Assembly (NCBI GenBank): GCA_914767715.1
Contig: OU612067.1
Coordinates: 20,620,162-20,684,161 of the forward strand
Length of the DNA: 64,000 nt
Origin: Membranipora membranacea
Taxonomy: Eukaryota; Bryozoa; Gymnolaemata; Cheilostomatida; Membraniporidae
Reading direction: 5' to 3'
Of the stretch, positions 24,481-36,158 are shown piece after piece. How positions within the stretch are numbered: the first letter of the stretch is position 1; every line of letters starts with the position of its first letter. The notes under the pieces are model-generated. The model worked only from the letters and a program-made list of their open reading frames with translations, did no database searches and was not told the origin of the DNA. The position numbers were made by a program, and so were the translations under genes.

Positions 24481-24812
24481 GAGGCCAATGAGGCCATCAA
24501 CTAGTCCGAGTTTGAAAGAATTCCGATGGCTATTTAAATTTTTTACCCTGCGTTTGGCGTGTTTTTTAATGACAAAAGTGGCCCTCGTTAAAAATGTCGC
24601 TGACGCCAAACTAAAAGAGGCAGCCCCAAACAGGTTTCAGTTCCAAAGTCAGCATGAAATTCCCCACGGTTTACAGTAGGTTAGGAGGAAATCTATTTTT
24701 TGAACTGGCCGTATAAAAAGCAAAGGGTCCCCCCTTTGTTACTTTTTTTAATTTTAAAGTCGCTCTCATTTCCGTTCTATTTATCGTAGGATCTTCATAT
24801 TCTGGAATTTGA
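24479..24812. repeat. Chimeric monomer 74 (exchange junction)
   Basis: Upstream and left of this monomer the sequence carries gggacccccc (about 24394) and atattttgg (T at 24468), which match the approach to monomer 93 (30815). To the right it carries actagtccg (24501-24509), ggcgtg, aaagaggcag and aacaggtttc, which match monomer 96 (31817). The next monomer (24813) matches 97. The switch lies between 24469 and about 24494, inside the 9-bp direct repeat region. The simplest reading is one unequal exchange that removed three monomers relative to 93-96. Confidence 0.75.
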
Positions 24813-27140
24813 ATGAGGCCAATGAGGCCATCAACTGGTCCGAGTTTGAGAGAATTCCGATGGATATTTAAAATTTTTACCCTGCGTTTGGCATGTTTTT
24901 TAATGACAAAAGTGGCCCTCGTTAAAAGTGTCGCTGACGCCAAACTAAAAGGGGCAGCCCCAAACGGGTTTCAGTTCCAAAGTCAGCATGAAATTCCCCA
25001 CGGGTTACAGTAGGTTAGGAGGAAATCTATTTTTTGAACTGGCCGTATAAAAAGCAAAGGGTCCCCCCTTTGTTACTTTTTTTAATTTTAAAGTCGCTCT
25101 CATTTCCGTTCTATTTATCGTAGGATCTTCATATTCTGGAATTTGAATGAGGCCAATGAGGCCATCAACTGGTCCGAGTTTGAGAGAATTCCGATGGATA
25201 TTTAAATTTTTTACCCTGCGTTTGGCATGTTTTTTAATGACAAAAGTGGCCCTCGTTAAAAGTGTCGCTGACGCCAAACTAAAAGGGGCAGCCCCAAACG
25301 GGTTTTCGTTCCAAAGTCAGCATGAAATTCCCCACGGTTTACAGTAGGTTAGGAGGAAATCTATTTTTTGAACTGGCCGTAAAAAAAGCAAAGGGTCCCC
25401 CCTTTGTTACTTTTTTTAATTTTAAAGTCGCTCTCATTTCCGTTCTATTTATCGTAGGATCTTCATATTCTGGAATTTGAATGAGGCCAATGAGGCCATC
25501 AACTGGTCCGAGTTTGAAAGAATTCCGATGGCTATTTAAATTTTTTACCCTGCGTTTGGCATGTTTTTTAATGACAAAAGTGGCCCTCGTTAAAAATGTC
25601 GCTGACGCCAAACTAAAAGGGGCAGCCCCAAACGGGTTTCAGTTCCAAAGTCAGCATGAAATTCCCCACAGTTTACAGTAGGTTAGGAGGAAATCTGTTT
25701 TTTGAACTGGCGGTAAAAAAAGCAAAGGGTCCCCCCTTTGTTACTTTTTTAAATTTTAAAGTCGCTGTCATTTCCGTTCTATTTATCGTAGGATCTTCAT
25801 ATTCTGGAATTTGAATGAGGCCAATGAGGCCATCAACTGGTCCGAGTTTGAGAGAATTCCGATGGATATTTAAATTTTTTACCCTGCGTTTGGCATGTTT
25901 TTTAATGACAAAAGTGGCCCTCGTTAAAAGTGTCGCTGACGCCAAACTAAAAGGGGCAGCCCCAAACGGGTTTCAGTTCCCAAGTCAGCATGAAATTCCC
26001 CACGGTTTACAGTAGGTTAGGAGGAAATCTATTTTTTGAACTGGCCGTAAAAAAAGCAAAGGGTCGCCCCTTTGTTACTTTTTTAATTTTAAAGTCGCTC
26101 TCATTTCCGTTCTATTTATCGTAGGATCTTCATATTCTGGAATTTGAATGAGGCCAATGAGGCCATCAACTGGTCCGAGTTTGAAAGAATTCAGATGGCT
26201 ATTTAAATTTTTTACCCTGCGTTTGGCATGTTTTTTAATGACAAAAGTGGCCCTCGTTAAAAATGTCGCCGACGCCAAACTAAAAGGGGCAGCCCCAAAC
26301 GGGTTTCAGTTCCAAAGTCAGCATGAAATTCCCCACGGTTTACAGTAGGTTAGGAGGAAATCTATTTTTTGAACTGGCCGTAAAAAAAGCAAAGGGTCCC
26401 CCCTTTGTTACTTTTTTTAATTTTAAAGTCGCTCTCATTTCCGTTCTATTTATCGTAGGATCTTCATATTCTGGAATTTGAATGAGGCCAATGAGGCCAT
26501 CAACTGGTCCGAGTTTGAGAGAATTCCGATGGATATTTAAATTTTTTACCCTGCGTTTGGCATGTTTTTTAATGACAAAATTGGCCCTCGTTAAAAGTGT
26601 CGCTGACGCCAAACTAAAAGGGGCAGCCCCAAACGGGTTTCAGTTCCAAAGTCAGCATGAAATTCCCCACGGTTTACAGTAGGTTAGGAGGAAATCTATT
26701 TTTTGAACTGGCCGTAAAAAAAGCAAAGGGTCCCCCCTTTGCTACTTTTTTTAATTTTAAAGTCGCTCTCATTTCCGTTCTATTTATCGTAGGATCTTCA
26801 TATTCTGGAATTTGAATGAGGCCATCAACTGGTCCGAGTTTGAAAGAATTCCGATGGCTATTTAAATTTTTTACCCTGCGTTTGGCATGTTTTTTAATGA
26901 CAAAAGTGGCCCTCGTTAAAAATGTCGCTGACGCCAAACTAAAAGGGGCAGCCCCAAACGGGTTTCAGTTCCAAAGTCAGCATGAAATTCCCCACGGTTT
27001 ACAGTAGGTTAGGAGGAAATCTATTTTTTGAACTGGCCGTAAAAAAAGCAAAGGGTCCCCCCTTTGTTACTTTTTTAAATTTTAAAGTCGCTCTCATTTC
27101 CGTTCTATTTATCGTAGGATCTTCATATTCTGGAATTTGA
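24813..27140. repeat. Mixed A/B stretch
   Basis: Monomers 75-81. Number 75 has gtataaaaagc upstream and tatttaaaatttttaccc, the signature of the first Q-module monomer found at 32151, 34823, 37495 and 40167. Number 76 repeats gtataaaaagc. Others carry scattered private changes such as gtcgctgtcat near 25764 and gggtcgcccc near 26064. No gene. Confidence 0.75.
26811..26830. repeat. Exact 9-bp deletion in monomer 81
   Basis: The usual two copies of aatgaggcc are reduced to one here (gaatgaggccatcaactgg), and the monomer is 325 bp long. Loss of exactly one unit of a tandem 9-mer is the expected product of replication slippage or a single exchange between the two short repeats. Confidence 0.9.
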
Positions 27141-28811
27141 ATGAGGCCAATGAGGCCATCAACTGGTCCGAGTTTGAGAGAATTCCGATCGATATTTAAA
27201 TTTTTTACCCTGCGTTTGGCATGTTTTTTAATGACAAAAGTAGCCCTCGTTAAAAGTGTCGCTGACACCAAACCAAAATGGGCAGCCCCAAACGGGTTTC
27301 AGTTCCAAAGTCAGCATGAAATTCCCCACGGTTTACAGTAGGTTAGGAGGAAATCTATTTTTTGAACTGGCCGTAAAAAAAGCAAAGGGTCCACCCTTTG
27401 TTACTTTTTTTAATTTTAAAGTCGCTCTCATTTCCGTTCTATTTATCGTAGGATCTTCATATTCTGGAATTTGAATGAGGCCAATGAGGCCATCAACTGG
27501 TCCGAGTTTGAGAGAATTCCGATGGATATTTAAATTTTTTACCCTGCGTTTGGCATGTTTTTTAATGACAAAAGTGGCCCTCGTTAAAAGTGTCGCTGAC
27601 GCCAAACTAAAAGGGGCAGCCCCAAACGGGTTTCAGTTCCAAAGTCAGCATGAAATTCCCCACGGTTTACAGTAGGTTAGGAGGAAATCTATTTTTTGAA
27701 CTGGCCGTAAAAAAAGCAAAGGGTCCCCCCTTTGTTACTTTTTTTAATTTTAAAGTCGCTCTCATTTCCGTTCTATTTATCGTAGGATCTTCATATTCTG
27801 GAATTTGAATGAGGCCAATGAGGCCATCAACTGGTCCGAGTTTGAGAGAATTCCGATGGATATTTAAATTTTTTACCCTGCGTTTGGCATGTTTTTTAAT
27901 GACAAAAGTGGCCCTCGTTAAAAGTGTCGCTGACGCCAAACTAAAAGGGGCAGCCCCAAACGGGTTTGAGTTCCAAAGTCAGCATGAAATTCCCCACGGT
28001 TTACAGTAGGTTAGGAGGAAATCTATTTTTTGAACTGGCCGTAAAAAAAGCAAAGGGTCCCCCCTTTGTTACTTTTTTTAATTTTAAAGTCGCTCTCATT
28101 TCCGTTCTATTTATCGTAGGATCTTCATATTCTGGAATTTGAATGAGGCCAATGAGGCCATCAACTGGTCCGAGTTTGAGAGAATTCCGATGGATATTTA
28201 AATTTTTTACCCTGCGTTTGGCATGTTTTTTAATGACAAAAGTGGCCCTCGTTAAAAGTGTCGCTGACGCCAAACTAAAAGGGGCAGCCCCAAACGGGTT
28301 ACAGTTCCAAAGTCAGCATGAAATTCCCCACGGTTTACAGTAGGTTAGGAGGAAATCTATTTTTTGAACTGGCCGTAAAAAAAGCAAAGGGTCCCCCCCT
28401 TTGTTACTTTTTTTAATTTTAAAGTCGCTCTCATATCCGTTCTATTTATCGTAGGATCTTCATATTCTGGAATTTGAATGAGGCCAATGAGGCCATCAAC
28501 TGGTCCGAGTTTGAGAGAATTCCGATGGATATTTAAATTTTTTACCCTGCGTTTGGCATGTTTTTTAATGACAAAAGTGGCCCTCGTTAAAAGTGTCGCT
28601 GACGCCAAACTAAAAGGGGCAGCCCCAAACGGGTTTCAGTTCCAAAGTCAGCATGAAATTCCCCACGGTTTACAGTAGGTTAGGAGGAAATCTATTTTTT
28701 GAACTGGCCGTAAAAAAAGCAAAGGGTCCCCCCTTTGTTACTTTTTTTAATTTTAAAGTCGCTCTCATTTCCGTTCTATTTATCGTAGGATCTTCATATT
28801 CTGGAATTTGA
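27141..28811. repeat. Second homogeneous run of five type B monomers
   Basis: Monomers at 27141, 27475, 27809, 28143 and 28478 are all type B. The first is the most diverged (gatcgatattt, aaagtagccc, gacaccaaaccaaaatggg). The following four are near-identical. A C7 run lies near 28391. The structure resembles the B run at 15798-17468. Confidence 0.85.
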
Positions 28812-30814
28812 ATGAGGCCAATGAGGCCATCAACTGGTCCGAGTTTGAGAGAATTCCGATGGGTATTTAAATTTTTTACCCTGCGTTTGGCATGTTTTTT
28901 AATGACAAAAGTGGCCCTCGTTAAAAATGTCGCTGACGCCAAACTAAAAGGGGCAGCCCCAAACGGGTTTCAGTTCCAAAGTCAGCATGAAATTCCCCAC
29001 GGTTTACAGTAGGTTAGGAGGAAATCTATTTTTTGAACTGGCCGTAAAAAAAGCAAAGGGTCCCCCCTTTGTTACTTTTTTTAATTTTAAAGTCGCTCTC
29101 ATTTCCGTTCTATTTATCGTAGGATCTTCATATTCTGGAATTTGAATGAGGCCAATGAGGCCATCAACTGGTCCGAGTTTGAGAGAATTCCGATGGATAT
29201 TTAAATTTTTTACCCTGCGTTTGGCATGTTTTTTAATGACAAAAGTGGCCCTCGTTAAAAGTGTCGCTGAGGCCAAACTAAAAGGGGCAGCCCCAAACGG
29301 GTTTCAGTTCCAAAGTCAGCATGAAATTCCCCACGGTTTTCAGTAGGTTAGGAGAAAATCTATTTTTTGGACTGGCCGTAAAAAAAGCAAAGGGTCCCCC
29401 CTTTGTTACTTTTTTTAATTTTAAAGTCGCTCTCATTTCCGTTCTATTTATCGTAGGATCTTCATATTCTGGAATTTGAATGAGGCCAATGAAGCCATCA
29501 ACTGGTCCGAGTTTGAAAGAATTCCGATGGCTATTTAAATTTTTTACCCTGCGTTTGGCATGTTTTTTAATGACAAAAGTGGCCCTCGTTAAAAATGTCG
29601 CTGACGCCAAACTAAAAGGGGCAGCCCCAAACGGGTTTCAGTTCCAAAGTCAGCATGAATTTCCCCACGGTTTACAGTAGGTTAGGAGGAAATCTATTTT
29701 TTGAACTGGCGGTAAAAGAAGCAAAGGGTCCCCCCTTTGTTACTTTTTTTAATTTTAAAGTCGCTCTCATTTCCGTTCTATTTATCGTAGGATCTTCATA
29801 TTCTGGAATTTGAATGAGGCCAATGAGGCCATCAACTGGTCCGAGTTTGAGAGAATTCCGATGGATATTTAAATTTTTTACCCTGCGTTTGGCATGTTTT
29901 TTAATGACAAAAGTGGCCCTCGTTAAAAGTGTCGCTGACGCCAAACTAAAAGGGGCAGCCCCAAATGGGTTTCAGTTCCAAAGTCAGCATGAAATTCCCC
30001 ACGGTTGACAGTAGGTTAGGAGGAAATCTATTTTTTGAACTGGCCGTAAAAAAAGCAAAGGGTCCCCCCTTTGTTACTTTTTTTAATTTTAAAGTCGCTC
30101 TCATTTCCGTTCTATTTATCGTAGGATCTTCATATTCTGGAATTTGAATGAGGCCAATGAGGCCATCAACTGGTCCGAGTTTGAAAGAATTCCGATGGCT
30201 ATTTAAATTTTTTACCCTGCGTTTGGCATGTTTTTTAATGACAAAAGTGGCCCTCGTTAAAAATGTCGCTGACGCCAAACGAAAAGGGGCAGCCCCAAAC
30301 GGGTTTCAGCTCCAAAGTCAGCATGAAATTCCCCACGGTTTACAGTAGGTTAGGAGGAAATCTATTTTTTGAACTGGCCGTAAAAAAAGCAAAGGGTCCC
30401 CCTTTGTTCCTTTTTTTAATTTTAAAGTCGCTCTCATTTCCGTTCTATTTATCGTAGGATCTTCATATTCTGGAATTTGAATGAGGCCAATGAGGCCATC
30501 AACTGGTCCGAGTTTGAGAGAATTCCGATGGATATTTAAATTTTTTACCCTGCGTTTGGCATGTTTTTTAATGACAAAAGTGGCCCTCGTTAAAAGTGTC
30601 GCTGACGCCAAACTAAAAGGGGCAGCCCCAAACGGGTTTCAGTTCCAAAGTCAGCATGAAATTCCCCACGGTTTACAGTAGGTTAGGAGGAAATCTATTT
30701 TTTGAACTGGCCGTAAAAAAAGCAAAGGGACCCCCCTTTGTTACTTTTTTTAATTTTAAAGTCGCTCTCATTTCCGTTCTATTTATCGTAGGATCTTCAT
30801 ATTTTGGAATTTGA
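28812..30814. repeat. Segmental duplication, copy 2 (partner 22142-24480)
   Basis: Monomers 87-92, continuing into the first part of 93, carry the same ordered set of rare markers as 22142-24480 but with one monomer fewer between ggcggtaaaagaagc and gtccccctttgttcc. It leads directly into the 16-monomer HOR at 30815. Private changes in this copy include aaatgggttt near 29964, ggttgacag near 30004, and caaacgaaaagg near 30277. Confidence 0.85.
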
Positions 30815-33800
30815 ATGAGGCCAATGAGGCAATCAACTGGTCCGAGTTTGAAAGAATTCGGATGGCTATTTAAATTTTTTACCCTGCGTTTGGCATGTTT
30901 TTTAATGACAAAAGTGGCCCTCGTTAAAAATGTCGCTGACGCCAAACTAAAAGGGGCAGCCCCAAACGGGTTTCAGTTCCAAAGTCAGCATGAAATTCCC
31001 CACGGTTTACAGTAGGTTAGGAGGAAATCTATTTTTTGAACTGGCCGTTAAAAAAGCAAAGGGTCCCCCCTTTGTTACTTTTTATAATTTTAAAGTCGCT
31101 CTCATTTCCGTTCTATTTATCGTAGGATCTTCATATTCTGGAATTTGAATGAGGCCAATGAGGCCATCAACTGGTCCGAGTTTGAGAGAAGTCCGATGGA
31201 TATTTAAATTTTTTACCCTGCGTTTGGCATGTTTTATAATGACAAAAGTGGCCCTCGTTAAAAGTGTCGCTGACGCCAAACTAAAAGGGGCAGCCCCAAA
31301 CGGGTTTCAGTTCCAAAGTCAGCATGAAATTCCCCACGGTTTACAGTAGGTTAGGAGGAAATCTATTTTTTGAACTGGCCGTAAAAAAAGCAAAGGGTCC
31401 CCCCTTTGTTACTTTTTTTAATTTTAAAGTCGCTCTCATTTCCGTTCTATTTATCGTAGGATCTTCATATTCTGGAATTTGAATGAGGCCAATGAGGCCA
31501 TCAACTGGTCCGAGTTTGAAAGAATTCCGATGGCTATTTAAATTTTTTACCCTGCGTTTGGCGTGTTTTTTAATGACAAAAGTGGCCCTCGTTAAAAATG
31601 TCGCTGACGCCAAACTAAAAGAGGCAGCCCCAAACGGGATTCAGTTCCAAAGTCAGCATGAAATTCCCCACGGTTTACAGTAGGTTAGGAGGAAATCTAT
31701 TTTTTGAACTGGCCGTAAAAAAAGCAAAGGGTCCCCCCTTTGTTACTTTTTTTAATTTTAAAGTCGCTCTCATTTCCGTTCCATTTATCGTAGGATCTTC
31801 ATATTCTGGAATTTGAATGAGGCCAATGAGGCCATCAACTAGTCCGAGTTTGAAAGAATTCCGATGGCTATTTAAATTTTTTACCCTGCGTTTGGCGTGT
31901 TTTTTAATGACAAAAGTGGCCCTCGTTAAAAATGTCGCTGACGCCAAACTAAAAGAGGCAGCCCCAAACAGGTTTCAGTTCCAAAGTCAGCATGAAATTC
32001 CCCACGGTTTACAGTAGGTTAGGAGGAAATCTATTTTTTGAACTGGCCGTATAAAAAGCAAAGGGTCCCCCCTTTGTTACTTTTTTTAATTTTAAAGTCG
32101 CTCTCATTTCCGTTCTATTTATCGTAGGATCTTCATATTCTGGAATTTGAATGAGGCCAATGAGGCCATCAACTGGTCCGAGTTTGAGAGAATTCCGATG
32201 GATATTTAAAATTTTTACCCTGCGTTTGGCATGTTTTTTAATGACAAAAGTGGCCCTCGTTAAAAGTGTCGCTGACGCCAAACTAAAAGGGGCAGCCCCA
32301 AACGGGTTTCAGTTCCAAAGTCAGCATGAAATTCCCCACGGTTTACAGTAGGTTAGGAGAAAATCTATTTTTTGAACTGGCCGTAAAAAAAGCAAAGGGT
32401 CCCCCCTTTGTTACTTTTTTTAATTTTAAAGTCGCTCTCATTTCCGTTCTATTTATCGTAGGATCTTCATATTCTGGAATTTGAATGAGGCCAATGAGGC
32501 CATCAACTGGTCCGAGTTTGAAAGAATTCCGATGGCTATTTAAATTTTTTACCCTGCGTTTGGCATGTTTTTTAATGACAAAAGTGGCCCTCGTTAAAAA
32601 TGTCGCTGACGCCAAACTAAAAGGGGCAGCCCCAAACGGGTTTCAGTTCCAAAGTCAGCATGAAATTCCCCACGGTTTACAGTAGGTTAGGAGGAAATCT
32701 ATTTTTTGAACTGGCCGTAAAAAAAGCAAAGGGTCCCCCCTTTGTTACTTTTTTTAATTTTAAAGTCGCTCTCATTTCCGTTCGATTTATCGTAGGATCT
32801 TCATATTCTGGAATTTGAATGAGGCCAATGAGGCCATCAACTGGTCCGAGTTTGAGAGAATTCCGATGGACATTTAAATTTTTTACCCTGCGTTTGGCAT
32901 GTTTTTTAATGACAAAAGTGGCCCTCGTTAAAAGTGTCGCTGACGCCAAACTAAAAGGGGCAGCCCCAAACGGGTTTCAGTTCCAAAGTCAGCATGAAAT
33001 TCCCCACGGTTTACAGTAGGTTAGGAGGAACTCTATTTTTTGAACTGGCCATAAAAAAAGCAAAGGGTCCCCCCTTTGTTACTTTTTTTAATTTTAAAGT
33101 CGCTCTCATTTCCGTTCGATTTATCGTAGGATCTTCATATTCTGGAATTTGAATGAGGCCAATGAGGCCATCAACTGGTCCGAGTTTGAAAGAATTCCGA
33201 TGGCTATTTAAATTTTTTACCCTGCGTTTGGCATGGTTTTTAATGACAAAAGTGGCCCTCGTTAAAAATGTCGCTGACGCCAAACTAAAAGGGGCAGCCC
33301 CAAACGGGTTTCAGTTCCAAAGTCAGCATGAAATTCCCCACGGTTTACAGTAGGTTAGGAGGAAATCTATTTTTTGAACTGGCCGTAAAAAAAGCAAAGG
33401 GTCCCCCCTTTGTTACTTTTTTTAATTTTAAAGTCGCTCTCATTTCCGTTCGATTTATCGTAGGATCTTCAAATTCTGGAATTTGAATGAGGCCAATGAG
33501 GCCATCAACTGGTCCGAGTTTGAGAGAATTCCGATGGATATTTAAATTTTTTACCCTGCGTTTGGCATGTTTTTTAATGACAAAAGTGGCCCTCGTTAAA
33601 AGTGTCGCTGACGCCAAACTAAAAGGGGCAGCCCCAAACGGGTTTCAGTTCCAAAGTCAGCATGAAATTCCCCACGGGTTACAGTAGGTTAGGAGGAAAT
33701 CTATTTTTTGAACTGGCCGTAAAAAAAGCAAAGGGTCCCCCCTTTGTTACTTTTTTTAATTTTAAAGTCGCTCTCATTTCCGTTCGAATTATCGTAGGAT

Positions 33801-36158
33801 CTTCATATTCTGGAATTTGAATGAGGCCAATGAGGCCATCAACTGGTCCGAGTTTGAGAGAATTCCGATGGATATTTAAATTTTTTACCCTGCGTTTGGC
33901 ATGTTTTTTAATGACAAAAGTGGCCCTCGTTAAAAGTGTCGCTGACGCCAAACTAAAAGGGGCAGCCCCAAACGGGTTTCAGTTCCAAAGTCAGCATAAA
34001 ATTCCCCACGGTTTACAGTAGGTTAGGAGGAAATCTATTTTTTGAACTGGCCGTAAAAAAAGCAAAGGGTCCCCCCTTTGCTACATTTTTTAATTTTAAA
34101 GTCGCTCTCATTTCCGTTCTATTTATCGTAGGATCTTCATATTCTGGAATTTGAATGAGGCCAATGAGGCCATCAACTGGTCCGAGTTTGAAAGAATTCT
34201 GATGGCTATTTAAATTTTTTACCCTGCGTTTGGCATGTTTTTTAATGACAAAAGTGGCCCTCGTTAAAAATGTCGCTGACGCCAAACTAAAAGGGGCAGC
34301 CCCAAACGGGTTTCAGTTCCAAAGTCAGCATGAAATTCCCCACGGTTTACAGTAGGTTAGGAGGAAATCTATTTTTTGAACTGGCCGTAAAAAAAGCAAA
34401 GGGTCCCCCCTTTGTTACTTTTTTTAATTTTAAAGTCGCTCTCATTTCCGTTCTATTTATCGTAGGATCTTCATATTCTGGAATTTGAATGAGGCCAATG
34501 AGGCCATCAACTGGTCCGAGTTTGAAAGAATTCCGATGGCTATTTAAATTTTTTACCCTGCGTTTGGCGTGTTTTTTAATGACAAAAGTGGCCCTCGTTA
34601 AAAATGTCGCTGACGCCAAACTAAAAGAGGCAGCCCCAAACAGGTTTCAGTTCCAAAGTCAGCATGAAATTCCCCACGGTTTACAGTAGGTTAGGAGGAA
34701 ATCTATTTTTTGAACTGGCCGTATAAAAAGCAAAGGGTCCCCCCTTTGTTACTTTTTTTAATTTTAAAGTCGCTCTCAATTCCGTTCTATTTATCGTAGG
34801 ATCTTCATATTCTGGAATTTGACTGAGGCCAATGAGGCCATCAACTGGTCCGAGTTTGAGAGAATTCCGATGGATATTTAAAATTTTTACCCTGCGTTTG
34901 GCATGTTTTTTAATGACAAAAGTGGCCCTCGTTAAAAGTGTCGCTGACGCCAAACTAAAAGGGGCAGCCCCAAACGGGTTTCAGTTCCAAAGTCAGCATG
35001 AAATTCCCCACGGTTTACAGTAGGTTAGGAGAAAATCTATTTTTTGACCTGGCCGTAAAAAAAGCAAAGGGTCCCCCCTCTGTTACTTTTTTTAATTTTA
35101 AAGTCGCTCTCATTTCCGTTCTATTTATCGTAGGATCTTCATATTCTGGAATTTGAATGAGGCCAATGAGGCCATCAACTGGTCCGAGTTTGAAAGAATT
35201 CCGATGGCTATTTAAATTTTTTACCCTGCGTTTGGCATGTTTTTTAATGACAAAAGTGGCCCTCGTTAAAAATGTCGCTGACGCCAAACTAAAAGGGGCA
35301 GCCCCAAACGGGTTTCAGTTCCAAAGTCAGCATGAAATTCCCCACGGTTTACAGTAGGTTAGGAGGAATTCTATTTTTTGAACTGGCCGTAAAAAAAGCA
35401 AAGGGTCCCCCCTTTGTTACTTTTTTTAATTTTAAAGTCGCTCTCATTTCCGTTCGATTTATCGTAGGATCTTCATATTCTGGAATTTGAATGAGGCCAA
35501 TGAGGCCATCAACTGGTCCGAGTTTGAGAGAATTCCGATGGATATTTAAATTTTTTACCCTGCGTTTGGCATGTTTTTTAATGACGAAAGTGGCCCTCGT
35601 TAAAAGTGTCGCTGACGCCAAACTAAAAGGGGCAGCCCCAAACGGGTTTCAGTTCCAAAGTCAGCATGAAATTCCCCACGGTTTACAGTAGGTTAGGAGG
35701 AAATCTATTTTTTGAACTGGCCATAAAAAAAGCAAAGGGTCCCCCCTTTGTTACTTCTTTTAATTTTAAAGTCGCTCTCATTTCCGTTCGATTTATCGTA
35801 GGATCTTCATATTCTGGAATTTGAATGAGGCCAATGAGGCCATCAACTGGTCCGAGTTTGAAAGAATTCCGATGGCTATTTAAATTTTTTACCCTGCGTT
35901 TGGCATGGTTTTTAATGACAAAAGTGGCCCTCGTTAAAAATGTCGCTGACGCCAAACTAAAAGGGGCAGCCCCAAACGGGTTTCAGTTCCAAAGTCAGCA
36001 TGAAATTCCCCACGGTTTACAGTAGGTTAGGAGGAAATCTATTTTTTGAACTGGCCGTAAAAAAAGCAAAGGGTCCCCCCTTTGTTACTTTTTTTAATTT
36101 TAAAGTCGCTCTCATTTCCGTTCGATTTATCGTAGGATCTTCATATTCTGGAATTTGA
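30815..36158. repeat. 16-monomer HOR, copy 1 (5344 bp)
   Basis: Sixteen monomers (93-108) that recur in order at 36159-41502. Module order is X (30815-32150), Q (32151-33486), R (33487-34822), Q (34823-36158). Markers: X carries gaggcaatcaac with attcggatgg, then gagaagtccg with gttttataatg, then ggcgtg with aaagaggcag, then actagtccg. Q carries gtataaaaagc with aaaatttttaccc, ggagaaaatc, then ggccataaaa with ggcatggttttt. R carries cacgggttacag, then tttgctacatttt with attctgatgg. The offset for the same marker is 5344 bp. Confidence 0.9.
32151..33486. repeat. Q module (four monomers, recurs every 2672 bp)
   Basis: First of four Q modules (also 34823, 37495 and 40167), each B-A-B-A and spaced exactly eight monomers (2672 bp) apart. 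Shared markers are tatttaaaatttttaccc in the first monomer, ggagaaaatc before the second, and ggcatggttttt in the fourth. The alternating partners X and R differ, which turns an 8-monomer beat into a 16-monomer unit. Confidence 0.88.
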
